Below are positions 1 to 6,226 of a DNA stretch of 6,226 bases, in pieces; position 1 is the stretch's first letter, and each line of letters starts with the position of its first letter. This DNA comes from Oscillospiraceae bacterium (GTDB lineage: Bacteria > Bacillota > Clostridia > Oscillospirales > Ruminococcaceae): assembly GCA_016302225.1 (NCBI GenBank), contig JAEDOB010000141.1, positions 1 to 6,226 on the forward strand. The letters run 5' to 3'. Made by a program: the position numbers and the translations under genes. The notes beneath the pieces are model-generated. The model did no database searches. It saw nothing but the letters and a program-made list of their open reading frames with translations, and was not told the DNA's origin.

Positions 1-2
1 AT

Positions 3-332
3 AACGCCGTCATAGTTTTCCTGAATTCCGCAAAGGATTTTATATTCCTGAACGATACCCGTGAATTTCTGCCCTTTATTTACGAACTCAGGCTTGAAAA
101 GAAGCCCCTGCGTATGGACACCCTAGAAGACCTCAATGAGGAAGTTGTGTACATCTTTTGCAGGGACCCCGAAAAGGCTCGGCAGTTTTCCGATTTTCGG
201 TTTGAAAAGGTCAATAAATACCGTGGCTTTGAGCTTTCCGCAGATGGAATTTCCATGGACAGAAAAAGCACGTATAATTCCATAAAAACGGATTATCTTT
301 TTGAAAAAGCTATGAAGGATCGTCAAGAATAA
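3..332 (+). CDS. C-terminal part of an unrecognised protein (5' end outside window)
   Basis: An open frame enters from the left edge and runs 109 codons to a TAA at 330-332. Its first visible residues are NAVIVFLNSAKDFIFLND. An ATG at 114 lies inside this frame, but nothing suggests translation begins there, since the frame is open and protein-like for 37 codons upstream. The fragment is mixed alpha/beta and rich in charged and aromatic residues, with no transmembrane segment and a basic, Lys/Arg-rich C-terminus. I do not recognise the family. It precedes the cytidylyltransferase by 16 nt in the same direction, so it probably belongs to the same sugar or surface-glycan operon and may be a glycosyltransferase or other sugar-modifying enzyme. 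That role rests on context alone. Confidence 0.7.
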   Translation, partial: NAVIVFLNSAKDFIFLNDTREFLPFIYELRLEKKPLRMDTLEDLNEEVVYIFCRDPEKARQFSDFRFEKVNKYRGFELSADGISMDRKSTYNSIKTDYLFEKAMKDRQE

Positions 333-338
333 AAGGAG
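333..338 (+). promoter_or_regulatory. Shine-Dalgarno site of the cytidylyltransferase gene
   Basis: AAGGAG lies 10 nt upstream of the ATG at 349, directly after the preceding TAA. It fixes the start of the cytidylyltransferase and shows independent ribosome loading within the operon. The 16-nt gap leaves no room for a separate promoter. Confidence 0.85.
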
Positions 339-348
339 AAAATCAACT

Positions 349-1002
349 ATGAAAACTGTTGCGGTCGTACCTATGAAACTGAACAATCGCCGTTTGCCGC
401 AAAAAAACATAAAGGCGTTCACTAACGGTGAGCCGTTGTGTCATTACATACTTTCCACGCTTTTGAAGGTGGAGGGCATTGACGAGGTATATGTTTACTG
501 CAGCGACGACATTATAAAAAATTATATTCCCGAGGGTGTTAAATACCTGAAAAGGTCTGCGTCCCTTGACTTAGATACCACGAAAATGAATGAGGTGCTG
601 GAGTGCTTTGCAAGGGACGTCCCCGCAGATGTCTATGTAATGACCCACACCACGGCGCCCTTTATAAGCGCAGAGAGCATTTCAAAGGGTCTGCGGGCGG
701 TCATGTCGGGGGACTATGATTCTGCATTTGCGGTGAAAAAGCTGCAAGATTTCCTCTGGCAGGACGGCAAGCCCTTCAACTATCAGCTTGACAATATCCC
801 CCGCACACAGGACCTTCCGCCCTTTTACGAGGAAACAAGCGGATTTTACATCTACCGCTCGGAGATAATTAAGGATATGCACAGGCGTATAGGGAACACC
901 CCATATCTTGTGGAGGTCGGTGAGATAGAAGCAATAGATATTGACGAACCCGAGGATTTTGAGATCGCAGATGCGGTTTACAATAAACTGTTCAGAAAGT
1001 GA
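349..1002 (+). CDS. CMP-sugar synthetase, acylneuraminate cytidylyltransferase family (NeuA-like)
   Basis: A 217-aa soluble protein, about the length of the catalytic domain of bacterial CMP-sialic acid or CMP-KDO synthetases. The family transfers CMP from CTP to the anomeric hydroxyl of a 2-oxo sugar acid, releasing pyrophosphate. Visible family signatures are an N-terminal nucleotide-binding loop (residues 7-22, VPMKLNNRRLPQKNIK, with R15, P17, K19 and N20 matching the usual R-x-P-x-K-N), a THTTAPF segment (99-105) at the place of the usual QPTSP, SGFYIY (164-169), and EAIDIDEPED (194-203), whose Asp pair (D197, D199) fits the metal-binding DID of the family. The glycine-rich RGGSK part of the loop is replaced by MKLNN, a divergent version. 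ATG 349 has a good Shine-Dalgarno. The gene overlaps the downstream aldolase gene, implying a shared pathway. The exact sugar substrate cannot be read from sequence; CMP-Neu5Ac, CMP-legionaminate, CMP-KDO or a novel acid are all possible. Confidence 0.87.
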   Translation: MKTVAVVPMKLNNRRLPQKNIKAFTNGEPLCHYILSTLLKVEGIDEVYVYCSDDIIKNYIPEGVKYLKRSASLDLDTTKMNEVLECFARDVPADVYVMTHTTAPFISAESISKGLRAVMSGDYDSAFAVKKLQDFLWQDGKPFNYQLDNIPRTQDLPPFYEETSGFYIYRSEIIKDMHRRIGNTPYLVEVGEIEAIDIDEPEDFEIADAVYNKLFRK

Positions 1003-2603
1003 TGAATGATTTGATGATCAAGGTTTTGGACTGTACCCTCCGTGACGGCGGATATATAAACAACTGGAGCTTCGGCAGAAAAACTATCCCTGCCATAGCG
1101 GAAAAGCTGGGCGAGTCTGCCATTGACTATATCGAATGCGGATTTCTCAGCAGGATAAAGGAAAGCGGCGATGAACAGAGCATTTTCGGGAGCATAGCCC
1201 GTGCGGAAGCGGTTTTCTCGGGCTGTCCTTCCAAAAATCTTGCGCTGATGATAAACTGCGGAGAGTATTCAGCCGACGATATTCCCGAATATTCGGGCGG
1301 AAATATCTCCATTCTCAGGATAGCATTCCACAAAAGTCAGATAGAGCAGGCGCAGGAGCTTTGCCGCCGATGCAGGGACAAGGGCTACCGCATTTTCGTT
1401 CAGCCCATGGTGACGCTCAGCTATTCCGACTCGGAGCTGCTGCGGCTTATTGAGTGGGCAAACGACTTTCAGCCCGAGGCGTTTTATATGGTGGACAGCT
1501 TTGGCACTATGCGAAAAAGAGATGTTCTGCGAATGTTTTTCCTTATGGACAACAATCTTTCGTCGGGCATCAGGGTGGGATTTCATTCCCACAATAATTT
1601 ACAGCTTTCCTTTTCAAATGCGCAGGAGCTTATTTCGGCAAATTCCCGGCGGAGCATTATCATAGATTCCACCGTGCTTGGTATGGGACGGGGAGCGGGT
1701 AACCTCTGTACGGAGCTTATCACCCGTCATATCAACGAAAATATGGAGGATAAATACGACATTCTCCCAATTCTGGAGATAATGGACGAGTACATCATGC
1801 CCATTTACAACTGCCGTCCCTGGGGATATTCGGCGGCGTACTATATTGCTGCCATAAACGGCTGTCACCCCAATTATGCTTCCAAGCTGACCGAACATCA
1901 GACCCTTTGCATTCGGGACATAAATGCCATTATCAAATCCATTCCCGACGGCAAAAAGCAGGTTTTCGACAGCGGTCTGATTGAAAAGCTGTATTTTGAT
2001 TATCAGGCGCACACCATTGACGACAGGGCGGCTGTTGCCGAAATTTCCGAGCTTTGCAGGGGACGTGACGTGCTTATCCTTGCCCCCGGAAAAAGTCTGC
2101 TGACCTGCCGTGAAGCCGTCAGCGGATATATTGACGAGCATCGCCCCGTGGTTTTCGGCATAAATCATATCCCCGAGCTTTACGGGTTTGACAGGGTGTT
2201 TATAAGCAATCTCAAACGCTTCAAAAGCGCAGATGAAGCAGTTAAGCGGCTGGGCAGCAGGATAATCTGCACCTCGAATATCGCCGTATCGGGAGATGTC
2301 ACAGCGGTGAATTACAGCGATTATCTCTGCGAGGACAGCCATATTTCCGACAATGCGGGGCTTATGCTCATAAATCTGCTGCGGAAGGCGGGAGTGCGTT
2401 CGGCGGCTTTGGCGGGATATGACGGCTTTTGCTATTCGGGCACACAGAATTATTATGACGATCGTTTGGTAAACAGCGTTCAATATGAGGAACAGCAGAG
2501 GTTGAACGAAGCCATTTCAAAATATATCGCAAAGCTTCGGAAGGTCATGGATATAAGGTTTATTACGCCCAGCATTTATGAAAATGCGGAATTTCAAGAG
2601 TGA
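999..2603 (+). CDS. Two-domain protein: HMGL-like (DRE-TIM) aldolase fused to a C-terminal nucleotide-binding-like domain
   Basis: A 534-aa protein if it starts at GTG 999 (GTGA overlap with the previous stop); ATG 1002 (1-nt overlap) and ATG 1014 are alternatives, and no strong Shine-Dalgarno decides. Residues about 7-270 are a DRE-TIM metallolyase barrel like 4-hydroxy-2-oxovalerate aldolase. LDCTLRDGGY (10-19) supplies R15 and the metal-ligand D16, GFHSHNN (194-200) the ligand histidines H196 and H198, and GMGRGAGN (228-235) the glycine-rich family motif. The active site therefore looks intact. Such enzymes use a divalent metal to cleave or form 4-hydroxy-2-oxo acids with pyruvate. Residues about 270-350 are a helical linker. 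From about 355 a second alpha/beta domain begins with RDVLILAPGKSL (356-367), resembling the nucleotide-binding start of DUF115/MptE-like or sialyltransferase-like folds; this match is tentative. Overlap with the cytidylyltransferase gene suggests a common pathway. It is the last gene of the operon, ending just before a terminator hairpin. Confidence 0.82.
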   Translation: MMNDLMIKVLDCTLRDGGYINNWSFGRKTIPAIAEKLGESAIDYIECGFLSRIKESGDEQSIFGSIARAEAVFSGCPSKNLALMINCGEYSADDIPEYSGGNISILRIAFHKSQIEQAQELCRRCRDKGYRIFVQPMVTLSYSDSELLRLIEWANDFQPEAFYMVDSFGTMRKRDVLRMFFLMDNNLSSGIRVGFHSHNNLQLSFSNAQELISANSRRSIIIDSTVLGMGRGAGNLCTELITRHINENMEDKYDILPILEIMDEYIMPIYNCRPWGYSAAYYIAAINGCHPNYASKLTEHQTLCIRDINAIIKSIPDGKKQVFDSGLIEKLYFDYQAHTIDDRAAVAEISELCRGRDVLILAPGKSLLTCREAVSGYIDEHRPVVFGINHIPELYGFDRVFISNLKRFKSADEAVKRLGSRIICTSNIAVSGDVTAVNYSDYLCEDSHISDNAGLMLINLLRKAGVRSAALAGYDGFCYSGTQNYYDDRLVNSVQYEEQQRLNEAISKYIAKLRKVMDIRFITPSIYENAEFQE

Positions 2604-2609
2604 CACAAC

Positions 2610-2651
2610 AAGTGGGTTTTCCCCCGTCAAAAGGCGAGGGAAAACCCACTT
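2610..2651. terminator. Bidirectional intrinsic terminator between convergent operons
   Basis: A 14-nt arm at 2610-2623 (AAGTGGGTTTTCCC) is exactly complementary to 2638-2651. Inside it, after one C-A mismatch, 2625-2628 pairs with 2633-2636 (one G-U) around an AAAA loop. The + strand aldolase stop lies 6 nt before the hairpin and the - strand VWA stop 4 nt after it. U-rich but interrupted tracts follow on both strands: TTTCCGTT on +, TTGTTGTGT on -. Neither is a classical uninterrupted U run, so termination strength is uncertain. Confidence 0.85.
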
Positions 2652-2655
2652 TCCG

Positions 2656-3804
2656 TTAAAAACTGATTTTTCTCCGTTTCAGCGCAGCCTCCAGAAGCTC
2701 CGGCAGCTTTTCGGGGGGACAGGCAAAGCTGGGTATATCAAGCGAAGCTATCCTTTCCGCCAGCTGTTCATCATAGCAGGGCTTTCCGCTGTCGGAAATT
2801 GCCAGCAGGACGATAACATTTACCCCCGACTCCTTCAGATCTCCCAGACGGCGGACAAGACCGTTCCTGTTGCCGCCCTCGTAAAGGTCGGTAATGAGGA
2901 GCATGGTGGTTTTCTCCGGCTCGGTCACCAGCTCGGAACAGTACGCCACCGACTTTTCAATGTCCGTACCGCCCCCCAGCTGAATTCCGTAAAGCAGGTC
3001 AACGGGGTCGGCGCACATATCCGTCAGGTCGGTAACGGACGTGTCAAACGCCACAATATGCGTTTTCAGCGAACTCATACTCGCAAGAATACACCCCATC
3101 ACCGATGAATATATCACCGACTCGCCCATTGAGCCGCTTTGGTCAATATCAAGAATGATCGTCCTCGACGCCGATTTTGAAGCCCGTTCAAAGAAGTAAA
3201 ATTTCTCGGGGAGAATGGTTTTCAGCTCGGGGTCATAGTTTTTCAGGTTTCGCCGAACGGTCAGCCTGTAATCCAGCGCAGCCGCCGACGGTATGGGCGA
3301 ATGCTCCCGCCTGTTCAGCGCAGAGGTCACCGAACGCTTTAGATCGTCCGCAAGCCGCCTGTTTATGTCCTCCACAATTTTGCGGATATACTCCCTTGCG
3401 TTCTCCTTCGCCTTTGCGGGAATTTGGTCTTTCAGCATGACCAGCAGCGCACCCGTGGAAATGTCCGGCTCCAGACCGTCCAGCATTTCCGGCTCGAAAA
3501 GCAGCTGCTTCATTCCCCGCCGCTCGATGGCGTCGTTCTGTATCACCTTTATCTCCATAGGCGCAAACAGGGAGCGCAGGTCGCCCAGCCATTTTGTCAG
3601 CTTGGGGGAGGACATTCCCTGTCCCGATTTTCCGCTGTTTCCCGAATCTCCCGTATCGTTCCCGTATATCTGCGACAAAGCGGAGTCCATGAGCAGCTCC
3701 TCGGCGGACATTTCAGCCGCACCGCCCATTTCGTTAATGCGGCTTTCGGCGGCAGCTCCCAGAATAAGCCGCCAGCGTTTGAGAATTTCTTTATTTTCCA
3801 TCAT
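2656..3804 (-). CDS. VWA-domain protein with intact MIDAS, YehP-like
   Basis: A 382-aa soluble protein, close to the roughly 380 aa of E. coli YehP. Residues 1-200 are a helical region with a Gly/Ser-rich low-complexity linker near 48-67. Residues about 213-378 form a von Willebrand A domain. Its metal-ion-dependent adhesion site is complete: DQSGS (D221, S223, S225), Thr in GGGTD (T280), and Asp in LLITDLYEGG (D306). In bacteria, VWA proteins encoded beside MoxR AAA+ ATPases typically act as metal-dependent adaptors that bind client proteins for the ATPase; that is family knowledge, and the client here is unknown. ATG 3804 forms an ATGA overlap with the DUF5682 stop. A second ATG at 3801 would give 381 aa with a 1-nt overlap. 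Only a weak, too-close GGTGA precedes the start, so translation is probably coupled to the upstream gene. It is the last gene of its operon. No signal peptide or membrane segment is seen. Confidence 0.88.
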   Translation of the reverse strand: MMENKEILKRWRLILGAAAESRINEMGGAAEMSAEELLMDSALSQIYGNDTGDSGNSGKSGQGMSSPKLTKWLGDLRSLFAPMEIKVIQNDAIERRGMKQLLFEPEMLDGLEPDISTGALLVMLKDQIPAKAKENAREYIRKIVEDINRRLADDLKRSVTSALNRREHSPIPSAAALDYRLTVRRNLKNYDPELKTILPEKFYFFERASKSASRTIILDIDQSGSMGESVIYSSVMGCILASMSSLKTHIVAFDTSVTDLTDMCADPVDLLYGIQLGGGTDIEKSVAYCSELVTEPEKTTMLLITDLYEGGNRNGLVRRLGDLKESGVNVIVLLAISDSGKPCYDEQLAERIASLDIPSFACPPEKLPELLEAALKRRKISF

Positions 3805-6011
3805 ATATCACCGAAATCAAAATCATCAAGGTCGTCAAGGGTCTGCTTTTCCTCCTCGGACATTTCCGCCATAACAAACTCTGCGGCAGCCTCCTTGGAC
3901 AGTCCCAGCACTTCCCCCACGTTTTCCGCAATGTCAGACTTTTCCGACGGCGAAAATTCCGCAAACGTCCTTCTCAGGCAGATAAGAACGGGCTTGAATT
4001 CCTCCTCGTCAAGCTCCGAGATGAATCCGCAAAGCTTCTCCCACACGCTCAGTCGGCTGATTAGGGAGCGGCGGTTTCTGCGGGCAAGTCCCTCGAACCA
4101 CAGCGCACCCTCGGCGGGGGGAGTTCCTTTTGAAAGCCTTCGGGAGATAAGCTCCGACAGCTTTTCCGAGGATATTTTTCCCCGTTCGGTCAACAGTGCG
4201 GCAGCAAAGCCCGAAATGAGCGGGTTTGCCATATCGCTGTCCGCCAGCTCGTCAAGCAGGGAAACAAAGCGGTTCTCGTCCAGAAATTCGTGGGACAGGC
4301 AAGCGTCATTCACTACCGAAAACGCCGTAACAAGCTCCTCCGCAGCCGCCTTGTCGCAGACAGACGCAGGCACCGCACTCAGGCAAAATCTCAGAAAAAG
4401 CTGCTCCATAAGCGGCGGCAGATTTTCCGAATTTATCCGCCGAATAGTACCGAACCGCACCGCAGCCGACAGCGAACCTATGGTTTTTCCCGTTTCCGAC
4501 GGTGAAGCGCAGTCCGCCGCCAACCGCTGTACCGCCGAAACCGCCGTTTTTACGCAGTCCGCCAGACCGCACAAAAATGCGTCTGACAGGGCATTTGAAG
4601 CTTCAAGCAGACTGTCGCTTTCCAAAAGACGGCTGTTCAGCGCATACGCCGCCGCTTCTTCCACCGTGTCGCCGTTCAGGGACGCTTCGACTACCTCTAT
4701 CTCCGTTTCGGGCGACCATTGCAGCCGCCAGCGTTCAGCCCATGTGGCATTGTCCTGAGAACGTTCAAGCCTTTCACCGAAATGTATGCCGCAGATAAGC
4801 AGCCTGTGGAGGAAAAAGGAGCGGTTCAGGTCAAGAAACGCCGATTTTTCCGACTTTACCCGCAGATTTTCACGCAAATCAAGCTCAATTTCATCGGCGG
4901 ACGCACTGCGGAAACGCTCCAGCTTTAACTCTTTAAGCTGCCTTGAAAAATCCTCCTGAACCGAAGTGCAGACCGTCCCCTCGGGCAGGGAACCTATTTT
5001 CACGCCTATTTCCGTGTCGGCGCAGGCAAGGGAAATTTCTCCGAAGCTGCCGTGTCCCAGACAGGTAACGGCAGCGTCCCGCAGGTCGGACAGGGACGGC
5101 ATTTTTCCGTTTCGCATACCGCAAAGTGCATTTGCAAGGCGCAAAGCCTCGATGACCTCTGCGGAGGACGCACTGAATCCCGCCGTCCGCTGATACTGCG
5201 CAAGCCTTGAAAGATATTCCGCCGCCGTGTTGTCCAAATGCCCCGAAAGGCGGTTTTTCCACAGCATTTCAAAGTATGCGGGTGCCTTGCTGCCCGCCCC
5301 GTAGCCCGACCGTGAGGACAGCCGAAAATAGGAGTAGGGCATAAGCGTCGCCTTGCAGTCGATGTGGGCAAGCTTGTCCGTCAGCTTTTTGTCAGCCTTT
5401 GAGAAAGGCACGTTTTTCAGTCCGTAGGTGTGGAATGCACCCGTCACCACGGCGACCGTTCCAAGCGGTTCATTTTCCGAAATGATTCGGCGCATATAGG
5501 CTTCACGCAGACCGTTCAGACCGTCCGTTTCGGAAAATTCCCGAAGAGATTTCCCATACTCGTCCACAGCGGACAGAAAATCCTCATAGCTTTCGCAGTG
5601 CTCAAAGCCGTATTCCCAAAAGGTATCGTTATCCAGTCCCGAAGCAATTTCCATACGCTCGTAAACATCGGTTTTATTGGCTTTTTCGGGATTTTCCCCA
5701 GCCAAAACGCAGCTAGACGGCAGGTCACAAAATTTCACGGGAACACCTCGCTTAACCGCCCAAACCATCGCCCTGTATTCGGGAGAAAATTCCGCAAACG
5801 GCCACATTACCGTCTTAACGGGGGCTTCACTTGTGTACGCAAGAATGGCGGCGGGCATATTTGCATCTATCCCGCAAAGGTGCGTAATAAGCTCACTTAA
5901 ATCGGAAGGCCCCTCTATGAGCAGAATGTCGGGCTTGACCCTCTCCAGAAATTCCGTGACGTAAAAGGCGCAGGCAGGCGAAAAGTGCCGAACGCCGAAA
6001 TACTCCGCCAT
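3801..6011 (-). CDS. DUF5682 family protein, YehM-like
   Basis: A 736-aa protein, close to the size of E. coli YehM (about 760 aa). The N-terminal part (about 1-260) carries motifs I associate with DUF5682: GVRHFSP (6-12), LLIEGP (30-35), KFCDLP (93-98), TGAFHTYGL (190-198) and PYSYFRLSSRSGYGAG (225-240). The R-H, E-G-P and G-A-x-H pattern resembles the TraB/ChaN/erythromycin-esterase-like fold, suggesting a possible hydrolase or ligand-binding site (H9, E33, H194); this is an inference. The remaining 470 residues are mostly helical and Leu/Ala-rich, ending in an acidic tail (EMSEEEKQTLDDLDDFDFGDI at the C-terminus). ATG 6011 is chosen because it overlaps the upstream TAA (TAATG) and has an AAGGAGAGG site 8 nt upstream. 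An in-frame GTG at 6032 lies before that site and is unlikely. The stop overlaps the VWA start by 4 nt. Biochemical function is not known. Confidence 0.85.
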   Translation of the reverse strand: MAEYFGVRHFSPACAFYVTEFLERVKPDILLIEGPSDLSELITHLCGIDANMPAAILAYTSEAPVKTVMWPFAEFSPEYRAMVWAVKRGVPVKFCDLPSSCVLAGENPEKANKTDVYERMEIASGLDNDTFWEYGFEHCESYEDFLSAVDEYGKSLREFSETDGLNGLREAYMRRIISENEPLGTVAVVTGAFHTYGLKNVPFSKADKKLTDKLAHIDCKATLMPYSYFRLSSRSGYGAGSKAPAYFEMLWKNRLSGHLDNTAAEYLSRLAQYQRTAGFSASSAEVIEALRLANALCGMRNGKMPSLSDLRDAAVTCLGHGSFGEISLACADTEIGVKIGSLPEGTVCTSVQEDFSRQLKELKLERFRSASADEIELDLRENLRVKSEKSAFLDLNRSFFLHRLLICGIHFGERLERSQDNATWAERWRLQWSPETEIEVVEASLNGDTVEEAAAYALNSRLLESDSLLEASNALSDAFLCGLADCVKTAVSAVQRLAADCASPSETGKTIGSLSAAVRFGTIRRINSENLPPLMEQLFLRFCLSAVPASVCDKAAAEELVTAFSVVNDACLSHEFLDENRFVSLLDELADSDMANPLISGFAAALLTERGKISSEKLSELISRRLSKGTPPAEGALWFEGLARRNRRSLISRLSVWEKLCGFISELDEEEFKPVLICLRRTFAEFSPSEKSDIAENVGEVLGLSKEAAAEFVMAEMSEEEKQTLDDLDDFDFGDI

Positions 6012-6226
6012 TATGAGTTCCTCTCCTTGCACTCGGCGTAAAGTGCGGCGTAGTCACGACCCTTTTTGCGCATGACGTTTTCCAGATATTCCGTCCATGC
6101 CGCCTTGTCCTTGGTGTCGTCCTTGACGATCGCACCCTGCAAAGCCGCCGCTAAGTCCGCATCTGTCACCTTTCCGCTGCCGAAGCTGCCCGAAAGTGCC
6201 ATGCTGTTGACCATCAGGGAGATAGC
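6011..6226 (-). CDS. C-terminal end of upstream gene, probably the MoxR-type AAA+ ATPase (YehL-like)
   Basis: The last 71 codons of a gene whose start lies beyond the right edge, ending at TAA 6013-6011. The fragment begins AISLMVNSMALSGS and is helical and charged, with no catalytic motif. The segment GSGKVTDADLAAAL is not a Walker A motif; it resembles the 'V-T-x-x-D-V' helix start common in the C-terminal lid of MoxR ATPases. The stop overlaps the DUF5682 start by 1 nt, so the two are surely co-translated. In the E. coli yehLMPQ arrangement the gene before the DUF5682 gene encodes a MoxR-family ATPase, so that is the leading guess. The assignment rests on gene order; another member of these clusters, such as a DUF5691 or SWIM zinc-finger protein, cannot be excluded. 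That a real gene ends here is well supported. Confidence 0.6.
   Translation of the reverse strand, partial: AISLMVNSMALSGSFGSGKVTDADLAAALQGAIVKDDTKDKAAWTEYLENVMRKKGRDYAALYAECKERNS
6020..6028 (-). promoter_or_regulatory. Shine-Dalgarno site of the DUF5682 gene
   Basis: On the minus strand AAGGAGAGG ends 8 nt before ATG 6011 and lies within the last codons of the upstream gene. It decides the start in favour of ATG 6011 over the in-frame GTG at 6032, whose codon lies upstream of this site. Confidence 0.8.

Noticed and set aside
114..332. Separate 72-aa small gene starting at ATG 114
   Set aside because: The same frame is open to the window edge with protein-like sequence upstream and no Shine-Dalgarno before this ATG; it is the tail of a longer gene.
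1614..2483. 289-codon - strand open frame inside the aldolase gene
   Set aside because: It is fully antisense to a recognised aldolase fusion and contains no recognisable motifs; best explained as a coding-strand shadow.
2578..3108. 176-codon + strand frame starting at the end of the aldolase gene
   Set aside because: It runs through the terminator hairpin and then antisense through the VWA domain, including the MIDAS region, whose protein identity is clear on the other strand.
3424..4758. 444-codon + strand open frame inside the DUF5682/VWA region
   Set aside because: It lies antisense to two well-supported genes, crosses their junction, has Ser/Arg-rich low-complexity composition typical of the reverse of a GC-rich-wobble gene, and has no family motifs.
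6009..6032. GTG at 6032 as the start of the DUF5682 protein
   Set aside because: It would place the strong AAGGAGAGG site inside the gene; ATG 6011 has ideal spacing and the coupled TAATG junction, and the protein then begins just before the conserved G-V-R-H motif.
6160..6190. G-S-G-K in the right-edge fragment as a Walker A motif
   Set aside because: The surrounding sequence (S-F-G-S-G-K-V-T-D) lacks the preceding G-x-x-x-x pattern in a strand-loop-helix context and lies near the C-terminus, where an AAA+ P-loop would not be.

Overview
The window looks like chromosomal sequence from an anaerobic Bacillota member, plausibly the Oscillospiraceae/Ruminococcaceae. That is an inference from moderate GC, purine-rich Shine-Dalgarno sites, compact operons and the style of the protein sequences; no taxonomic marker is present. 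It holds two convergent gene sets that meet at one strong hairpin.

Left half (+ strand, about 1-2603): the distal end of a surface-glycan or modified-sugar operon. It contains the C-terminal end of an unrecognised protein (3-332), a CMP-sugar synthetase of the acylneuraminate cytidylyltransferase family (349-1002), and a two-domain protein (999-2603). The latter joins a DRE-TIM aldolase of the 4-hydroxy-2-oxovalerate aldolase type to a C-terminal nucleotide-binding-like domain. The genes are tightly packed (16-nt gap, then a 4-nt or 1-nt overlap). Pyruvate aldolases make 4-hydroxy-2-oxo acids and this cytidylyltransferase family activates 2-oxo sugar acids, so the pair may form a short route to an activated ulosonic-acid-like sugar. 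This is a hypothesis.

Middle (2604-2655): a 14-bp perfect inverted repeat, extended by four more pairs around an AAAA loop. It sits a few bases from both converging stop codons and is best read as a shared bidirectional terminator.

Right half (- strand, 6226-2656): three coupled genes. They are the last 71 codons of an upstream gene, a 736-aa DUF5682 (YehM-like) protein and a 382-aa VWA-domain (YehP-like) protein with an intact MIDAS. The same DUF5682-VWA order occurs in the E. coli yehLMPQ cluster, where a MoxR-type AAA+ ATPase (YehL) comes first, so the truncated gene at the right edge is probably that ATPase. The genes overlap by 1 and 4 nt (TAATG and ATGA junctions), implying translational coupling and probably a stoichiometric complex. 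The biological role of this conserved system is not established. No tRNA, rRNA, mobile element, CRISPR array or riboswitch was seen, and no non-coding stretch reaches 300 bases.
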